A DNA stretch of 64,000 nt from the NCBI GenBank assembly GCA_035772405.1, contig JAYKKM010000196.1, positions 212,501 to 276,500 on the forward strand. The letters run 5' to 3'. The stretch comes from Chrysogorgia sp. JL179-B06 (Eukaryota; Cnidaria; Anthozoa; Scleralcyonacea; Chrysogorgiidae). The position numbers and the translations under genes are program-made. The notes beneath the pieces were generated by a model. The model was not told the origin of the DNA and did not search any database. It worked only from the letters and a program-made list of their open reading frames with translations. Within the stretch, counting starts at the first letter, position 1, and each line of letters starts with the position of its first letter. This document shows, in pieces, positions 1-11,254 of the stretch.

Positions 1-146
<146 letters not shown>

Positions 147-223
147 CAGGAATCCTCCTTCTCAAGCTTAAAAACATTTATAAAACATCAGGGATAAAAA
201 CTTTAAAACTTTATTTAAACATC

Positions 224-252
224 AACGTTTCGGGCAAGCCCCTTTGTCAAGA
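224..252 (-). ncRNA. Degenerate hammerhead-like motif in PLE-A1 3' end
   Basis: On the minus strand CTTGACA is followed by a GGGGC/GCCC hairpin and then GAAAC. The hairpin and GAAA half fit a hammerhead core, but the first box is CTTGACA rather than CUGANGA, so this copy may be inactive or belong to another fold. The same motif recurs in A2 at both ends. Confidence 0.45.
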
Positions 253-317
253 TATGAGTACACAGATTGTTGAAGCGCTAATATATACTCTACGATCTAA
301 TTAAAAATGCACCTATT

Positions 318-1376
318 TTACAAAAAATCCCTAATATTAAGTCCCCGAGGTATAAATGAATCTAACTTGTATGCCCAGAATCCCTCCCTTGTTGTCGGAT
401 CATTTACATTTGTTTTGTCAATTATTTTAATTTTAACATCTTCCAAGCCATTATGTCCACTTTCAAAAAAATGTGCATACAAATGCTCACCTGCTATTCC
501 CCTACAACCCTTGCCGAACCTATTCAAGCTACTCTTATGGTTATTAAATCTTTTCCTAAATGATGTAATCGTGCTTCCCACATAAATCTTAGCACATTTC
601 TTACATATTATAAGATAAATAACTCCAACTGAATCGCAATCAAACGCGTAATTGATGAAGTATGTATTACCCGCCCCTGCAAAGTTACATCCTTCATCAA
701 CATATTTACAAATTTGACAGCGAGACTTACCGCATTTTTTCATACCTTTATCCCTTAAATCTGAATTTTCACCTTTCAATTTTGCTCTAACCAAAACATC
801 CTTAAAATTTTTTGGCCTCCTATATGCAATCATAGGCTTATCCCCAAAAATTTCCTTCATGTCATCCGAAGCATGCAAAATAGGCCAGATAGAATCAATA
901 ATATTCCTTACTCCTGACAACGCTGGATGAAAATTCATAACTAGAGGCATCCTATTAACTTTATATTTATTGTTACCTCTATCCTGACAAAGAAGACTAT
1001 CTCTATTTTGTCTTTTTGCTTTAATAAACTGAGATTCAACTACCTTGCGTTTAAATCCCCTCTTAATAAAATGTCCCTTCATTTCCTTCAACCGTTCTTC
1101 AAAAACTTCGTCTGAGTCACAAATCCGCCTGAGCCTTAATGCTTGCCCATAAGGTATGCCTTTCTTGACATGCAATGGATGACATGATTTATAATCCAAA
1201 TATTGATGTGTATCTGTAGGTTTAGAATACACATCCGTGGTTAGCCTATTATTTCTAAGTTTAACTAAAACATCCAAGAATGGGAGCTCACTTTTAGACC
1301 ATTCCCATGTAAACTTAATGGTTTTCATGATAAGAATTTGCATAAGTGAAAAATTCAAGTAAAGCCTCTTCTCCAT
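318..1376 (-). pseudogene. PLE-A1 RT thumb plus GIY-YIG endonuclease ORF
   Basis: Open frame of 352 codons. It runs from the strand after the RT catalytic motif (PFLDVLVKL, then DTHQYLDYKSCHP, a block common in PLEs) into a C-terminal GIY-YIG nuclease: VIYLIICKKC, IYVGSTITSF, RKRFNNH and a late glutamate in REGFWAYKL. A Cys cluster (CGKSRCQICKYV) precedes the nuclease, as is usual in PLEs. The real frame enters around codon 17; upstream codons come from a frameshift. The palm domain continues in another frame at 1330-1843. Compared with copy A2 at 16386-16946 the nuclease part is nearly identical, so the break is recent. Confidence 0.85.
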
Positions 1377-1843
1377 GTAACCATATTAGAAAAATATCAT
1401 CTAAAAACCTCCACCAAACCCAAGATGTCAGGTGATAATCCTTTAACATTCTACTTTCAAGTTTACTCATAAACATGTTAGCAAAAGATGGAGCAAACTT
1501 AGTACCTATAGCAGTACCCAATTTCTGTCTATAGATGTTGTCCTCAAATTCAAAAAAATTATTTTCTAAAATAAACTTAGCCATATCTACCAAATCCTCC
1601 GCTCCGATACACATATTATTCAAATTTGATTCATTAACAAATTCCTCAATAATTTCCTTCATACAATTCAATCCCTCACCATGAGGTATATGTGGATATA
1701 AACCAACAACATCCATAGAACAGATAATTGCATTATCTGGAATATCACCCAACATCCTAAGTTTACCAAGAAAATCCGTAGTGTCCTTAATAATATAAGG
1801 TAAGGTCTTTATGATAGGTTGGAGGTGAAAATCCACAAACTCT
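1330..1843 (-). pseudogene. PLE-A1 reverse transcriptase palm fragment
   Basis: Encodes [13 protein letters not shown] (motif A aspartate), [19 protein letters not shown] (motif B) and FLDDIFLIW (motif C, the catalytic LDD). The frame enters from a (TA)n tract, so upstream (IY)n codons are not part of the protein. The RT fingers and N-terminal domain are missing. A one-base change near 1320-1326 shifts it out of frame with the nuclease half. Confidence 0.85.
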
Positions 1844-1844
1844 G

Positions 1845-2052
<208 letters not shown>

Positions 2053-2817
2053 CATTGTCAAAAAGGTTGTCCAAGTCAAGTATACCAATATACTTATATA
2101 CCTATCACGTGTTTCATTAAATATGGGGATTATGCACGTGCAAGCAAACAGCAAACTCATACAAACCAAAAACTTTCCAGGTCAGACGGATCACAAATTT
2201 TCCCCTAGTAGATAGCGTAGCAGAAATGTAGTAAGAATTACGGAATGTTTTACCAGATGTACTGAATGTGGAGATATACAACAACAGCAGTACAGATTAC
2301 TTGTCACTATGCAAATGTTTAATTCCCAAAGGGGAACAGATAAAGACAATTAGATTAACGTCACAAGGCTACTTCGCGTAAAGCGCTCTATAATATAATT
2401 GTGTTCAGTTAAAGTAATATTCAATTAGCGGCGTAATTACCAACAAGAACAGGGCGAGGGTTTTCCTCATGAAGTTGATTCATTGCTGGCAAAAGTTTCT
2501 GATTAAGAAACTGAATGAAGCATTTGTGTCAAATCGTTTCCCTGCGTCCATAATTATATATCCAACGCAAGCGTCCCTTCACTCGATATTGCTGATATCA
2601 CATAATGGTGGGGCCCCCAACTTACATAGCTGTAATCTTTAACAACAGCTGGTGTTCCACTAGGACTATATCCATATGGCGAAGCGCGCGGTAATGATGT
2701 ATGTATATGTTTGTCTGAGTTTGCTATAATTATTGCATTCCAAACAATAGAAAACTAAGAGTCTTTAGGAATCCCTTGAGAGTCAATTTCGGTTTGTTTG
2801 TCTGAGTTTTGGTTCTA

Positions 2818-3162
2818 CAAGGTGTATAAAAAAAGCGCAACCTCGGAATTTCCCAAGAAATCCACTGTGTTCTTAAACAAAACAGATTTTCGCCCCTGGG
2901 AATTTAAAATAGCTTGCAATCATATTCCAGGGGCATAACTGTCTAATTACTACAAACTCGAGCACGCAAAGCAGAATTGAATCGAAATTTATGCATTTAT
3001 TTAATGCAAAGTTGTTTATTTATTAGCAATACGACAGTTATGCCCTTGGAATACGATTAGAAGCTATTTTAAATTCCCAGAGGCCTAAAATCTTTTGTGC
3101 AAATAAAAACAAAGTGGATTTCTTGGGAAATTCCGAGGTTGCGCTTTTTTTTATATACCCTG
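2818..3162. mobile_element. Mariner-like MITE 1 (fold-back)
   Basis: Inverted arms of about 120 bp: 2818 starts CAAGGTGTATAAAAAAAG and 3162 ends with the complement of CAGGGTATATAAAAAAAAG. It is flanked by TA at 2816-2817 and 3163-3164, as expected for Tc1/mariner insertions. No coding capacity. Confidence 0.75.
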
Positions 3163-3164
3163 TA

Positions 3165-4062
3165 CAGTGTGCATCAAAAAAACCGCTACCGGAAGCAACT
3201 GTGAATTAGCATTTTTTTCAAAAGGCTTAGACACCTCTGAGCAACGAATGCGTAAAAAAGAACTTGGATTGCATTCGTATTGAAAACTGCTTTCTCTCTT
3301 CTTGATTAACGCAGCGCTTGGACCATCTTAGTTTCCCAGGTGTATAATTACTTGGGCCACCTGTGGCACAAGTATTAGAATGGCGTTTATATATTTTTTT
3401 TGCGTCGCGAGATTTTTCCGAATCACGAGATTTTCCCGCGAGATTTTTTGAGGCTAGTATTAAAACATGCAGCTCTGAGTCTGTTTAGTAGTTTACGGTT
3501 TATATTACCTGTATAATATTACCTGAAGGAACGTGTGTTATGTACTTGTACTCGGTAATTCCAAATCTGTTTTCAGAATTGAAATCGAGTAAATATTTAC
3601 CGCGAGATAACGATAAATCAAAAATCTACGACGAAGCGATCGACTTCCGATTGTCGATCATCAACAGGTTTTTACGACAGGTATTCACGTTCGTAATATA
3701 ATAGACAAGTATGTTATGTATTTGGACTCGGTAATTCCAAATCTGTTTCCACAATTGAAATCGGTTAAATATTGACCGAGATAACGTACAAAATCTACGA
3801 TGAACATCCTTTTCAGAGTTGTGAACATGGCGTGCGAGGTCTGGGGACCATGTGACAACTGACAAGTGCGTGCATGCATGCGTGCTTCTTTCTTTCTTTC
3901 GGCGATTCGAAGCGAAGACTGTGTTCTCACCTCCTTGCTTGGAAGTACTTGAGATCAGTTATTCAGTATACCAGGGCGTCTTGTTTTTTTTTAAATTACA
4001 ATAGGTCTCTTTAAGAATGCTAATTCATTTTCTAAGGGTAGCGGTTTTTTTTATACACACTG
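3165..4062. mobile_element. Mariner-like MITE 2
   Basis: Termini CAGTGTGCATCAAAAAAACC (left) and its near complement (right, ending ACACACTG). TA lies on each side at 3163-3164 and 4063-4064. The arms align for about 70 bp. The interior holds a diverged direct repeat of about 95 bp (3535-3630 and 3707-3803). The minus-strand ORFs here look like chance frames. Confidence 0.7.
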
Positions 4063-4868
4063 TATGAATAGTTAACGCGCTCCGCTTTGCCGACCGATTC
4101 GTTTGTCCTATACCAGGAAAAGAATAATCAGGGCCGTTATCACACACTGGAAAATCTGATTTTAAGTAGGTAGTAAAATTGATGTAACTATACAACTGAC
4201 AATGCCTGTTTCATTCAGGAAAACCAGTTGGTTAAAAATGCTAATTTCAGCTTTGAATCGTTGCCTGAGACGTTCATTTCGCTGATAGGCAATTCGCTAC
4301 ACCTACCCAAGAAGTTTGCATACATCATACATGAATGTTTTCATTCGTAAATAAATAGTTTACACCATCAGTTTTACAAGTACATTTAGTGTTCACACGA
4401 GAAAAGAAATGGCAAATACATGAGTACGACTCATAAGTAAGATTTTAGTCATTGTTGTTGCCTTCTTGCGTGTAATTCCAAGCCTGTGAACAGCTTTAAA
4501 TTAAGTCTCTGCACTAAATGCAGAACCAGTTGAATTAATTATTTCAGTTGCTATTTCATGTAACTGAAATTAGGATTTTGAAGGATAGAATCCATAATAA
4601 CGTACGTACTCCTGCGGATATAATGTTATACTTCCACTTAAACGACAAAGGCAACAAGGCCTTACGTCACCTGTGTTAAAGAACAGGTACAGTAGACAGT
4701 TTTCGGACAAACAAATAACTCCGAATATACTGCAGTGCCTTTGCCTATACGGTTGCCTACGCTAAACGTTTAAATATCCACGCGCGTTAACGCATATTTA
4801 ATGTAACACGTGATAGGTATATATGTATATTGGTATACTTGACTTGGACAACCTTTTTGACAATGACA

Positions 4869-5300
<432 letters not shown>

Positions 5301-5392
5301 TAATATCATCCAAGAGCATAACTTGTATCCATGTTTGTGGATCCTTCTGCTAGGAGCATCATCGTTTTGGTCTGCCTGTTCTTTTTTAAATT

Positions 5393-5396
<4 letters not shown>

Positions 5397-5464
<68 letters not shown>
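5397..5464. repeat. (TA)n microsatellite
   Basis: TA run that abuts the 3' end of PLE-C. The 95 bp to its left (5301-5396) is unassigned. Confidence 0.97.
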
Positions 5465-5467
<3 letters not shown>

Positions 5468-5557
5468 GGAAAAACAAAGGTATTCATCATGCCTGGTTAT
5501 ATGATATAGGTATAAGAAAGAACTTCAAGTATACAAAACAGTATTTATTTCCAAACG

Positions 5558-5581
5558 TTTCGCCGATTAGGGCTTCTTCAG
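5558..5581 (-). ncRNA. Hammerhead-ribozyme-like core, PLE-C 3' end
   Basis: On the minus strand CTGAAGA (5575-5581) is followed by stem II GCC/GGC with a six-base loop, then GAAAC. This is a good match to the conserved core CUGANGA - stem II - GAAA. Confidence 0.62.
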
Positions 5582-5683
5582 TGGAATAATCTGTGATAAA
5601 AGATATCGTCCTCTATATATACAATTTAGTTTAAAAGTGAAACAAAAGAATAATACAATATGTAAATATAAATAAAACAAAGA

Positions 5684-6789
5684 CTAAATAGAAAGTGCTC
5701 TTCCTATACATCCGTTCATAATATTCGTGGAATGTTTCTTAATTTCAAGTGCTTCTATTGTTTTACGTTCGTTAAAATATTTAATATTAGCGTGTAGTAT
5801 TTCCCATATAATAGGGGAATTATCTATTTGATTACCGTCGCTATGTGTCTTTAAATGACTAAAAACTGTCTGTGTTTTCATGCTAAGATGTTCCTTAACT
5901 CTAGTCCCAATGCTTCGTCCGGTTTCACCAATATAGACTATATGGCAATGCGAGCAAGTAATACGATAGACACAGTGTTTGGTATTGCACCGATTTTCTT
6001 TCACAGCCAGTATGCATGTTTTACAATTTTCCGGGCAGTTTTGCTTCTCTCTTGGTGGTGCGAAGACTCGTGACAACGGCTTTCCGTTCATAAAATGGAC
6101 CCTGATACCACTTATTCCAGAACGGCGAACAACCGCCAAAGCGCGTCGCTTCATTTCTTCATTGATATACGGTAACTTAAGACAGATGTTTTTTTCCTGT
6201 TCTTCCTTACGCACAGGTGCGGTGTGTAACGTATGTCTGATGACCGCTTTCACAAACCTTTTCGGGTATCCATTTTTAAGAAATATGCGTGTGATTGTGC
6301 GAAGAGATTTCGTTCTCGACGAGGGATCTGTTGAACGTGAAATAGCTCGTCTTGTTTCTCCCACCAAAATAGCACGCTTCGAAGATATCGAACCATGACT
6401 ATCCCAAGGTGTAATGGATTCACTATGGATGGGTTTAATGTAAAGCGTAGTGGTAAATGTTTTCTTGATGGAATCAAATAAAACCATTGTGTCTAAGAAT
6501 GGTATTTGATTCTCCTTAGGCATTTCAATTGTGAACTTGATGGCGGCGTTCAGGTTGTTGACTACGGACAATAGATCCTCAGGAACAATTGTATTCGACA
6601 TCCACACTACAAAAATATCATCAATATATCGCTTTAAGATAACTGATCCATAATATATATCAAGTATCTGTGAGTCGAGTTCGTTCATATATATGATGGC
6701 AAGTGTTGGGGCAAGGTTGTTGCCCATAGCGAGACCAGTCTTCTGGCTGTAGCCTTTACCTCCGATTAGTACGACGTCACTTGTCACAC
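5684..6789 (-). pseudogene. PLE-C RT (motif B onward) plus GIY-YIG endonuclease
   Basis: About 367 codons without a stop. Order: KTGLAMGNNLAPTLAIIYMN (motif B), RYIDDIFVVW (catalytic DD), PFLDTMVLF, a variable linker, a Cys-rich block (CPENCKTCI), and GIY-YIG nuclease (CVYRITCSHC, VYIGETGRSIGTRVKEH, late FNERKTIEALEIKKH). The amino-terminal edge is the Harbinger insertion point, and the palm continues at 9334-9494. Key residues appear intact, so only the insertion and 5' truncation have disabled it. Confidence 0.88.
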
Positions 6790-6973
6790 TTACGCCTGCA
6801 TTCTAAAAGCTCACTCACACTCACACTCAATGAGTGGACGCTCAAACTCAATGAGTGCAACTCACCACTCAATGAGTGTCCACTCACACTCACTGAGTAT
6901 AATGCTACACTCACACTTCAACCATTCAAAGACACCACTCACACTCAAGTGAATCGCAGATGTGGAGTGAAGT

Positions 6974-8046
6974 GTGAGTGAGAGGTATACGTCCCTTGAG
7001 CTGCACTCATGTGTACTTAGTCACAACAAGATGGCGGAGAGGTGGCTAAATAGGTTAGAATGTTTGGATAATATTGCAACAAACAACCGAAATAAACGAA
7101 AACCATATAGGTTTGATTATGGGAAATATGATGAGGAGCAATTCCGGATCAGATACCGGTTAACTAAGGCTGGATTTCGTGAGTTATTGGAAATAATCAA
7201 GGCAGACATCTCTGCACACAACGACCGAGGAAAACCCGTTCCTGCTGATATTCAACTATTGTTGACGCTGCGGTTTTATGCCACGGGTACATTCCAGCTA
7301 GCATGCGGAGACTTGTGTGATATTTCACAGCCATCAGCAAGTCGGATTATTAAACGTGTGTCCGAGTCCATCGCACGTTTAAAGGATAACTACATTACCT
7401 TTCCGGCAGATGAAATGCTTGATCAACTCAAACGTGATTTCTGGCGAATTTGTGCATTTCCTAGTGTTGTGGGTGCAATTGACTGTACTCATATAAAGAT
7501 ACCATGCCCGGGGGGTGCTAATGCTGAACTATTTCGAAATCGAAAAGGTACTTCTCAATCAACGTTCAAGCTGTGTGCGGACCCACGTTAGAAATGTTAA
7601 ATATTGTTGCTCGTTGGCCAGGTAGCGTCCACGACGCCAGAATTTTCGATAACAGTCGCATTTGTGCACAATTCGAACATGGTGATATCCCTGGCATCTT
7701 ATCCCGGCCATATCTCATGACACCACTACTTAATCCGCAGACCCGACCACAACACGCATATAATGTGGCTCAAATACGTACACGAAATACAGTGGAGCGG
7801 ATGTTTGGCACATGGAAGAGGTTGTTCCCATGTCTATCAACGACCCTGCGTACAAAACTGCAAACGACGCTAACTGTCATTGTCGCTACAGGTGTGTTGT
7901 ACAACTATATAAGAAGCCGACATGACCCTATTGACGAACCCGAGCATATTCCGGCTGCTGAGGAAGGCGTACCTGATATGCCTGATGGTGAACGGCGTTT
8001 GGGAAATGCTGTGCGTCAAGCCCTGATCGTGCAACATTTCACATAA
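6974..8046 (+). pseudogene. Harbinger (HARBI1-type) transposase, frameshifted
   Basis: The first frame (6974-7591, 205 codons) has a helix-turn-helix-like N-terminal region (QPSASRIIKRVSESI) and the first catalytic Asp in VGAIDCTHI (GAC 7481-7483). A one-base shift near 7550 moves the protein to the frame of 7573-8046, with WPGSVHDARIF, RPYLMTPLLNP and the Glu block RTRNTVERMFG (GAG 7795-7797). Family members have a GDxGYP block just before RPYLMTPLL; here (about 7698-7706) that block is missing. It normally carries the second catalytic Asp, so the enzyme is probably dead even without the frameshift. Confidence 0.88.
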
Positions 8047-8193
8047 TGTCTGAACAACTTATCCCATTTAATAACACAATTAATATACAGGTATTACATA
8101 TTCTCTAATAACACAACTTAATTCCGCCCAGAACATGCAAGAGAATACACGCGTGTACATTTTAGCCGTTATTTACGTCATTAATGTTGGTAG

Positions 8194-9054
8194 CTAGTTT
8201 TGCTTCCTAGCCCGTGTGTTTGGTCTAGGTTGTTCCTCCTGTGTTGTTTTCATGGCCTTCGTCATCGTCTCCCAATATTGCCCTTCCGCGTCTAGCACTT
8301 CCATTTTCCGTTTGTGTGCAATTACGATGTTCGTTTTCTTGATATCCAGGATCTCCATCTCCGCCTCATGCTGTTTGGTTTGCATATCCAAACAACGTGC
8401 CTGGGCCGCGGATATTTGCGCTTTTTTGGGCAAGGACGGTGTTAGCGCCGCCTCAACGACACATGACGGCAATTCATGTTGGTTTGGTGTAACTGATGTT
8501 GTCGCTTCTGCATCAATTTCATCGTCGTCGTGTTCTATAAATGCACCAATAAAACAAATCATATTAGCTTGTGTTGATGTTTACAACATGGAATATAATA
8601 GATCGGATGGTGCAATTATATCACACCTGGATAATGTTTTATAGCATTGTCATACCTGTTTCATAATTATCGTCGTCAAACGGGTTAATTAGGCTGTCTA
8701 TTTGAGCGGGAATAATCGAGGCAACAGCCGCAGCTTCGTCGTCTTGGTTGGATGTTGAGGGGCCACCACCAGTTAATTTACACACTCTCTCCTCTCTTTA
8801 GCCAGTTGTTTCTTGGCACGGGCCTTTAAATTTTCCCAACATTTTTTTAACTGCTTCGCATCCCTCTTAGTCACACCTGACTGGGAATTGAACTCTTCGG
8901 ATACAGCTTCCCACGCGCTGTTTTTCTTTTTAATCGTTCTGTAATCGTTCCTTTTATTTTCTATCAGATCTTTGTGCTTTCGCACTAACTCCGTTACAAG
9001 CGCCTTTTCTAATTGCGAATAATATTGTCTGCTGTCAGACATCTTGTGCAGCAC
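8194..9054 (-). pseudogene. Harbinger-associated Myb/SANT-like protein, two exons
   Basis: Exon 1 (9054 down to about 8654) encodes a Myb/SANT-like DNA-binding domain of the NAIF1 type (QLEKALVTELVRKHKDLIEN, then SAWEAVSEEFNSQ, KQLKKCWENLKARAKKQ). A one-base slip in a GA-rich run near 8795 breaks the frame; beyond it, codons for LTGGGPSTSNQDDEAAAVAS continue to a GT donor near 8653. An acceptor near 8535 (TTTATAG) leads to exon 2, an acidic then basic coiled-coil tail ending RPNTRARKQN (stop at 8194). Such proteins help Harbinger transposases enter the nucleus and bind transposon ends. Confidence 0.75.
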
Positions 9055-9330
9055 CGCAGTACGAATGCAATTGATGATTCTACAACATGCCTATATGGTA
9101 CTTCCCAACCTCATCAATATTCAACGTTATACACACACTCCAGCAAGTCACACTCGAGCGACCTCTATATGAATGCAAATCTGCCTAATAATTTCAAGCG
9201 TGAGTGCTCCCTCGTTGAGTGGACACTCACACTCATACTCCACTCTCACTCACACTTCAGTTCTACTTGAGTGCATCTCACTGGAGCGTAACTCAAGTGT
9301 GAGTGTGAGCGAGCTTTTAGAATGCAGGCG

Positions 9331-9491
9331 TTAGTCTGAGAAGTACTTCGAAATCTTCACCACTCAAAGCGAATAAAAGAAAGAAACGCTTTACAGTGGT
9401 GAAGACTCCCGGGGTGTCGATGTTTATGTCTTCTAGTGGTATCGAGCCATACAGGTTACAAACATCAAGACTACAGAAACCATGAACTTCT

Positions 9492-9494
<3 letters not shown>
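9331..9494 (-). pseudogene. PLE-C RT palm motif A, separated by the Harbinger insertion
   Basis: Minus-strand codons read FCSLDVCNLYGSIPLEDIN (motif A with its catalytic Asp) and continue toward EDFEVLLRL. This joins in frame to the segment starting at 6789. The upstream edge is a (TA)n tract at 9495. Confidence 0.85.

Positions 9495-9572
<78 letters not shown>
9495..9572. repeat. (TA)n microsatellite
   Basis: TA run between the truncated 5' end of PLE-C and the 3' end of PLE-D. Confidence 0.97.
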
Positions 9573-9574
<2 letters not shown>

Positions 9575-9610
9575 TTTTCGCTTACCTCAAAACTGGTCTG
9601 CTACAACTTG

Positions 9611-9634
9611 TTTCATCTGTAAAAGAATCTTCAG
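9611..9634 (-). ncRNA. Hammerhead-like core, PLE-D
   Basis: CTGAAGA (9628-9634) and GAAAC (near 9611) on the minus strand flank a short TCT/AGA hairpin. The boxes fit but stem II is weak. Confidence 0.45.
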
Positions 9635-9666
9635 GCAGTGACAATATCGAAAGGGTGACCGCTTAT

Positions 9667-11214
9667 TTATAGGCTTTCTGCCGGAAAGTGGGGGCGTATG
9701 TGGGGGACAAAGCATGAGGTCATGGCTTTGTTTGCGTTGATTACGCGAAATTTATTACGATGACGACACTGTGAAATTATTTCCGCTCTTTTGTTGAGTA
9801 AACTATTCTTATTTTTTTCTTTTAAAATACAAAATTTTTCTTCTAAACATAAATTGCATCGTTTTGATCCTCCTGTGTACGAAATAGAATGTTTTAGAAT
9901 TTGCCAATTAATACTGAAATCTTTATTGTTTTCTTTCAATGTCCAAATATATTTCGAAAGTTCGGTGTCATTTTCATGCTTTTTATGTTGAAAAGATTTA
10001 GTGTGGTTGGCCAATCGTTCTTTGAATGTGGTTGCAGTCATACCAATGTAGTGTTTTATTTCGTTTGTGATGTTTACTGTCACTGTTGCTTTGTATACTA
10101 TGTCTCTAGTCATGCATTGTTCTTGAAGCGGGCAAATGGTGTTCTCTCTACAACTGCAATTAGTAGCGTCCCTATCCTGCGGTTTGATGTTCCTAGCTAT
10201 GCGTGCATTGTGCTTAGTGATTATTGACTTAACGTTGTTCATGCAGCTGTAACTTACTTTAACTGTATTTCTGTTAAAAATCTTATGGAGCTTGTGGTGC
10301 GGAGGGAAATGTTTGTCAATTAGGCTAAGGAAATTACGTCCTATGTTAGTGCTGACACTCTTGCTAAATGGTGGGTTGAACCAAATGATATTGCGTTGCC
10401 TATTCCTACGTGGTCGTTGCGGTGTATCATGAGTGTAGCTAAGTTCATGATTAAAGTTGCTGTGCCTAAGCGCGTTCTGATATAAGGGTGCAGATTCCTG
10501 AAAAGTTTGCTCATCTGACGAAAGGAGTTTAATGCGTTTGTTAATTGATGCAGGTAGTTGCCTTGTTATGCTTGGTGGATGGTTAGAGTGCATATTTATG
10601 TATAGCGGATCGTCATTGGGCTTCCTATAGGGCCTATAGTTTCCATTGTTAAGGTCGAAAGTTACATCTAAAAAGTTTACTATACGTAAATTTGATTCGG
10701 CGGTGATTTTTAGGTCAAATTGCTCGAAAATTTTGTGGAGATCTTTTCTTGTTTTGTCTGCTAAACGTGCTGATTTACTTTTTATGATAGCCAAACCGTC
10801 ATCTCTATATAGGCCGATGCTTTCTTTGCCAAATTTCTTACTTAGGTGGTTTAAAATGAAAAGGCCTATGAGCTCACAAATTTCCGCGCCGTCGAAACTG
10901 CCCATGGTAACGTCGAACAAATTCTTGCTATCTTTTTTTATCCATGAAATTCCGCTATTGAAAAGGAGAGATTTTCTAGCGTGTTTTATTATTGAAATGT
11001 TGTTTTGAGGTATAGTAGCCAAATTTGAAGCCCAGGACAGAGCTTGGTCCAATAGTTTTTCAGAAATAGATGGGTAGAAATCGACAATGTCAAATGAAAT
11101 GAAACTGTGTCTGTCCTTTTCTTTTATATTGCCAAACCACTCAATAACTTGTTTTGTATTTCTCCATTGATTTAAATTCAGTTTTTGTCTCAAATTAGAA
11201 TTAATTTTGTCCAA
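9667..11214 (-). CDS. PLE-D reverse transcriptase plus GIY-YIG endonuclease
   Basis: Open frame of 515 codons. RT motifs: SFISFDIVDFYPSISEKLL (motif A), GAEICELIGLFILNHL (motif B region), GLYRDDGLAII (catalytic YxDD), NFLDVTFDLNNGNY. A Cys cluster (CSCRENTICPLQEQC) precedes the nuclease, which shows VYKATV, HYIGMTATTFKERLANH and ELSKYIW. All catalytic blocks look intact. The upstream fingers (AFISLKDHKENFE) sit in a different frame at 11225-11330, so the full polyprotein is broken. Related to PLE-E. Confidence 0.87.
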   Translation of the reverse strand: MDKINSNLRQKLNLNQWRNTKQVIEWFGNIKEKDRHSFISFDIVDFYPSISEKLLDQALSWASNLATIPQNNISIIKHARKSLLFNSGISWIKKDSKNLFDVTMGSFDGAEICELIGLFILNHLSKKFGKESIGLYRDDGLAIIKSKSARLADKTRKDLHKIFEQFDLKITAESNLRIVNFLDVTFDLNNGNYRPYRKPNDDPLYINMHSNHPPSITRQLPASINKRIKLLSSDEQTFQESAPLYQNALRHSNFNHELSYTHDTPQRPRRNRQRNIIWFNPPFSKSVSTNIGRNFLSLIDKHFPPHHKLHKIFNRNTVKVSYSCMNNVKSIITKHNARIARNIKPQDRDATNCSCRENTICPLQEQCMTRDIVYKATVTVNITNEIKHYIGMTATTFKERLANHTKSFQHKKHENDTELSKYIWTLKENNKDFSINWQILKHSISYTGGSKRCNLCLEEKFCILKEKNKNSLLNKRAEIISQCRHRNKFRVINANKAMTSCFVPHIRPHFPAESL

Positions 11215-11254
11215 AATAGCTTTGCTTAGTTTTCCGGATTCGCTTTTGGCGGGG

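Larger units (their letters stand above)
6793..9330. mobile_element. PIF/Harbinger DNA transposon
   Basis: Terminal inverted repeats start CGCCTGCATTCTAAAAGCTC and are flanked by the 3-bp target duplication TTA at 6790-6792 and 9331-9333, the size and sequence typical of PIF/Harbinger. Subterminal regions are packed with CACTCA/TGAGTG repeats in both orientations. It has the usual two genes in convergent order: a transposase (plus) and a Myb/SANT-like protein (minus). Both carry lesions. Confidence 0.93.
5465..9494 (-). mobile_element. PLE-C, 5'-truncated and split by a Harbinger insertion
   Basis: The PLE parts are 5465-6792 and 9331-9494; the DNA between is a PIF/Harbinger element with TTA duplicated at each side. 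When that element and one TTA are ignored, the RT frame runs through the insertion site without a shift. The 5' end is lost inside the RT palm at (TA)n (9495), and the 3' end meets (TA)n at 5464. Confidence 0.88.
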
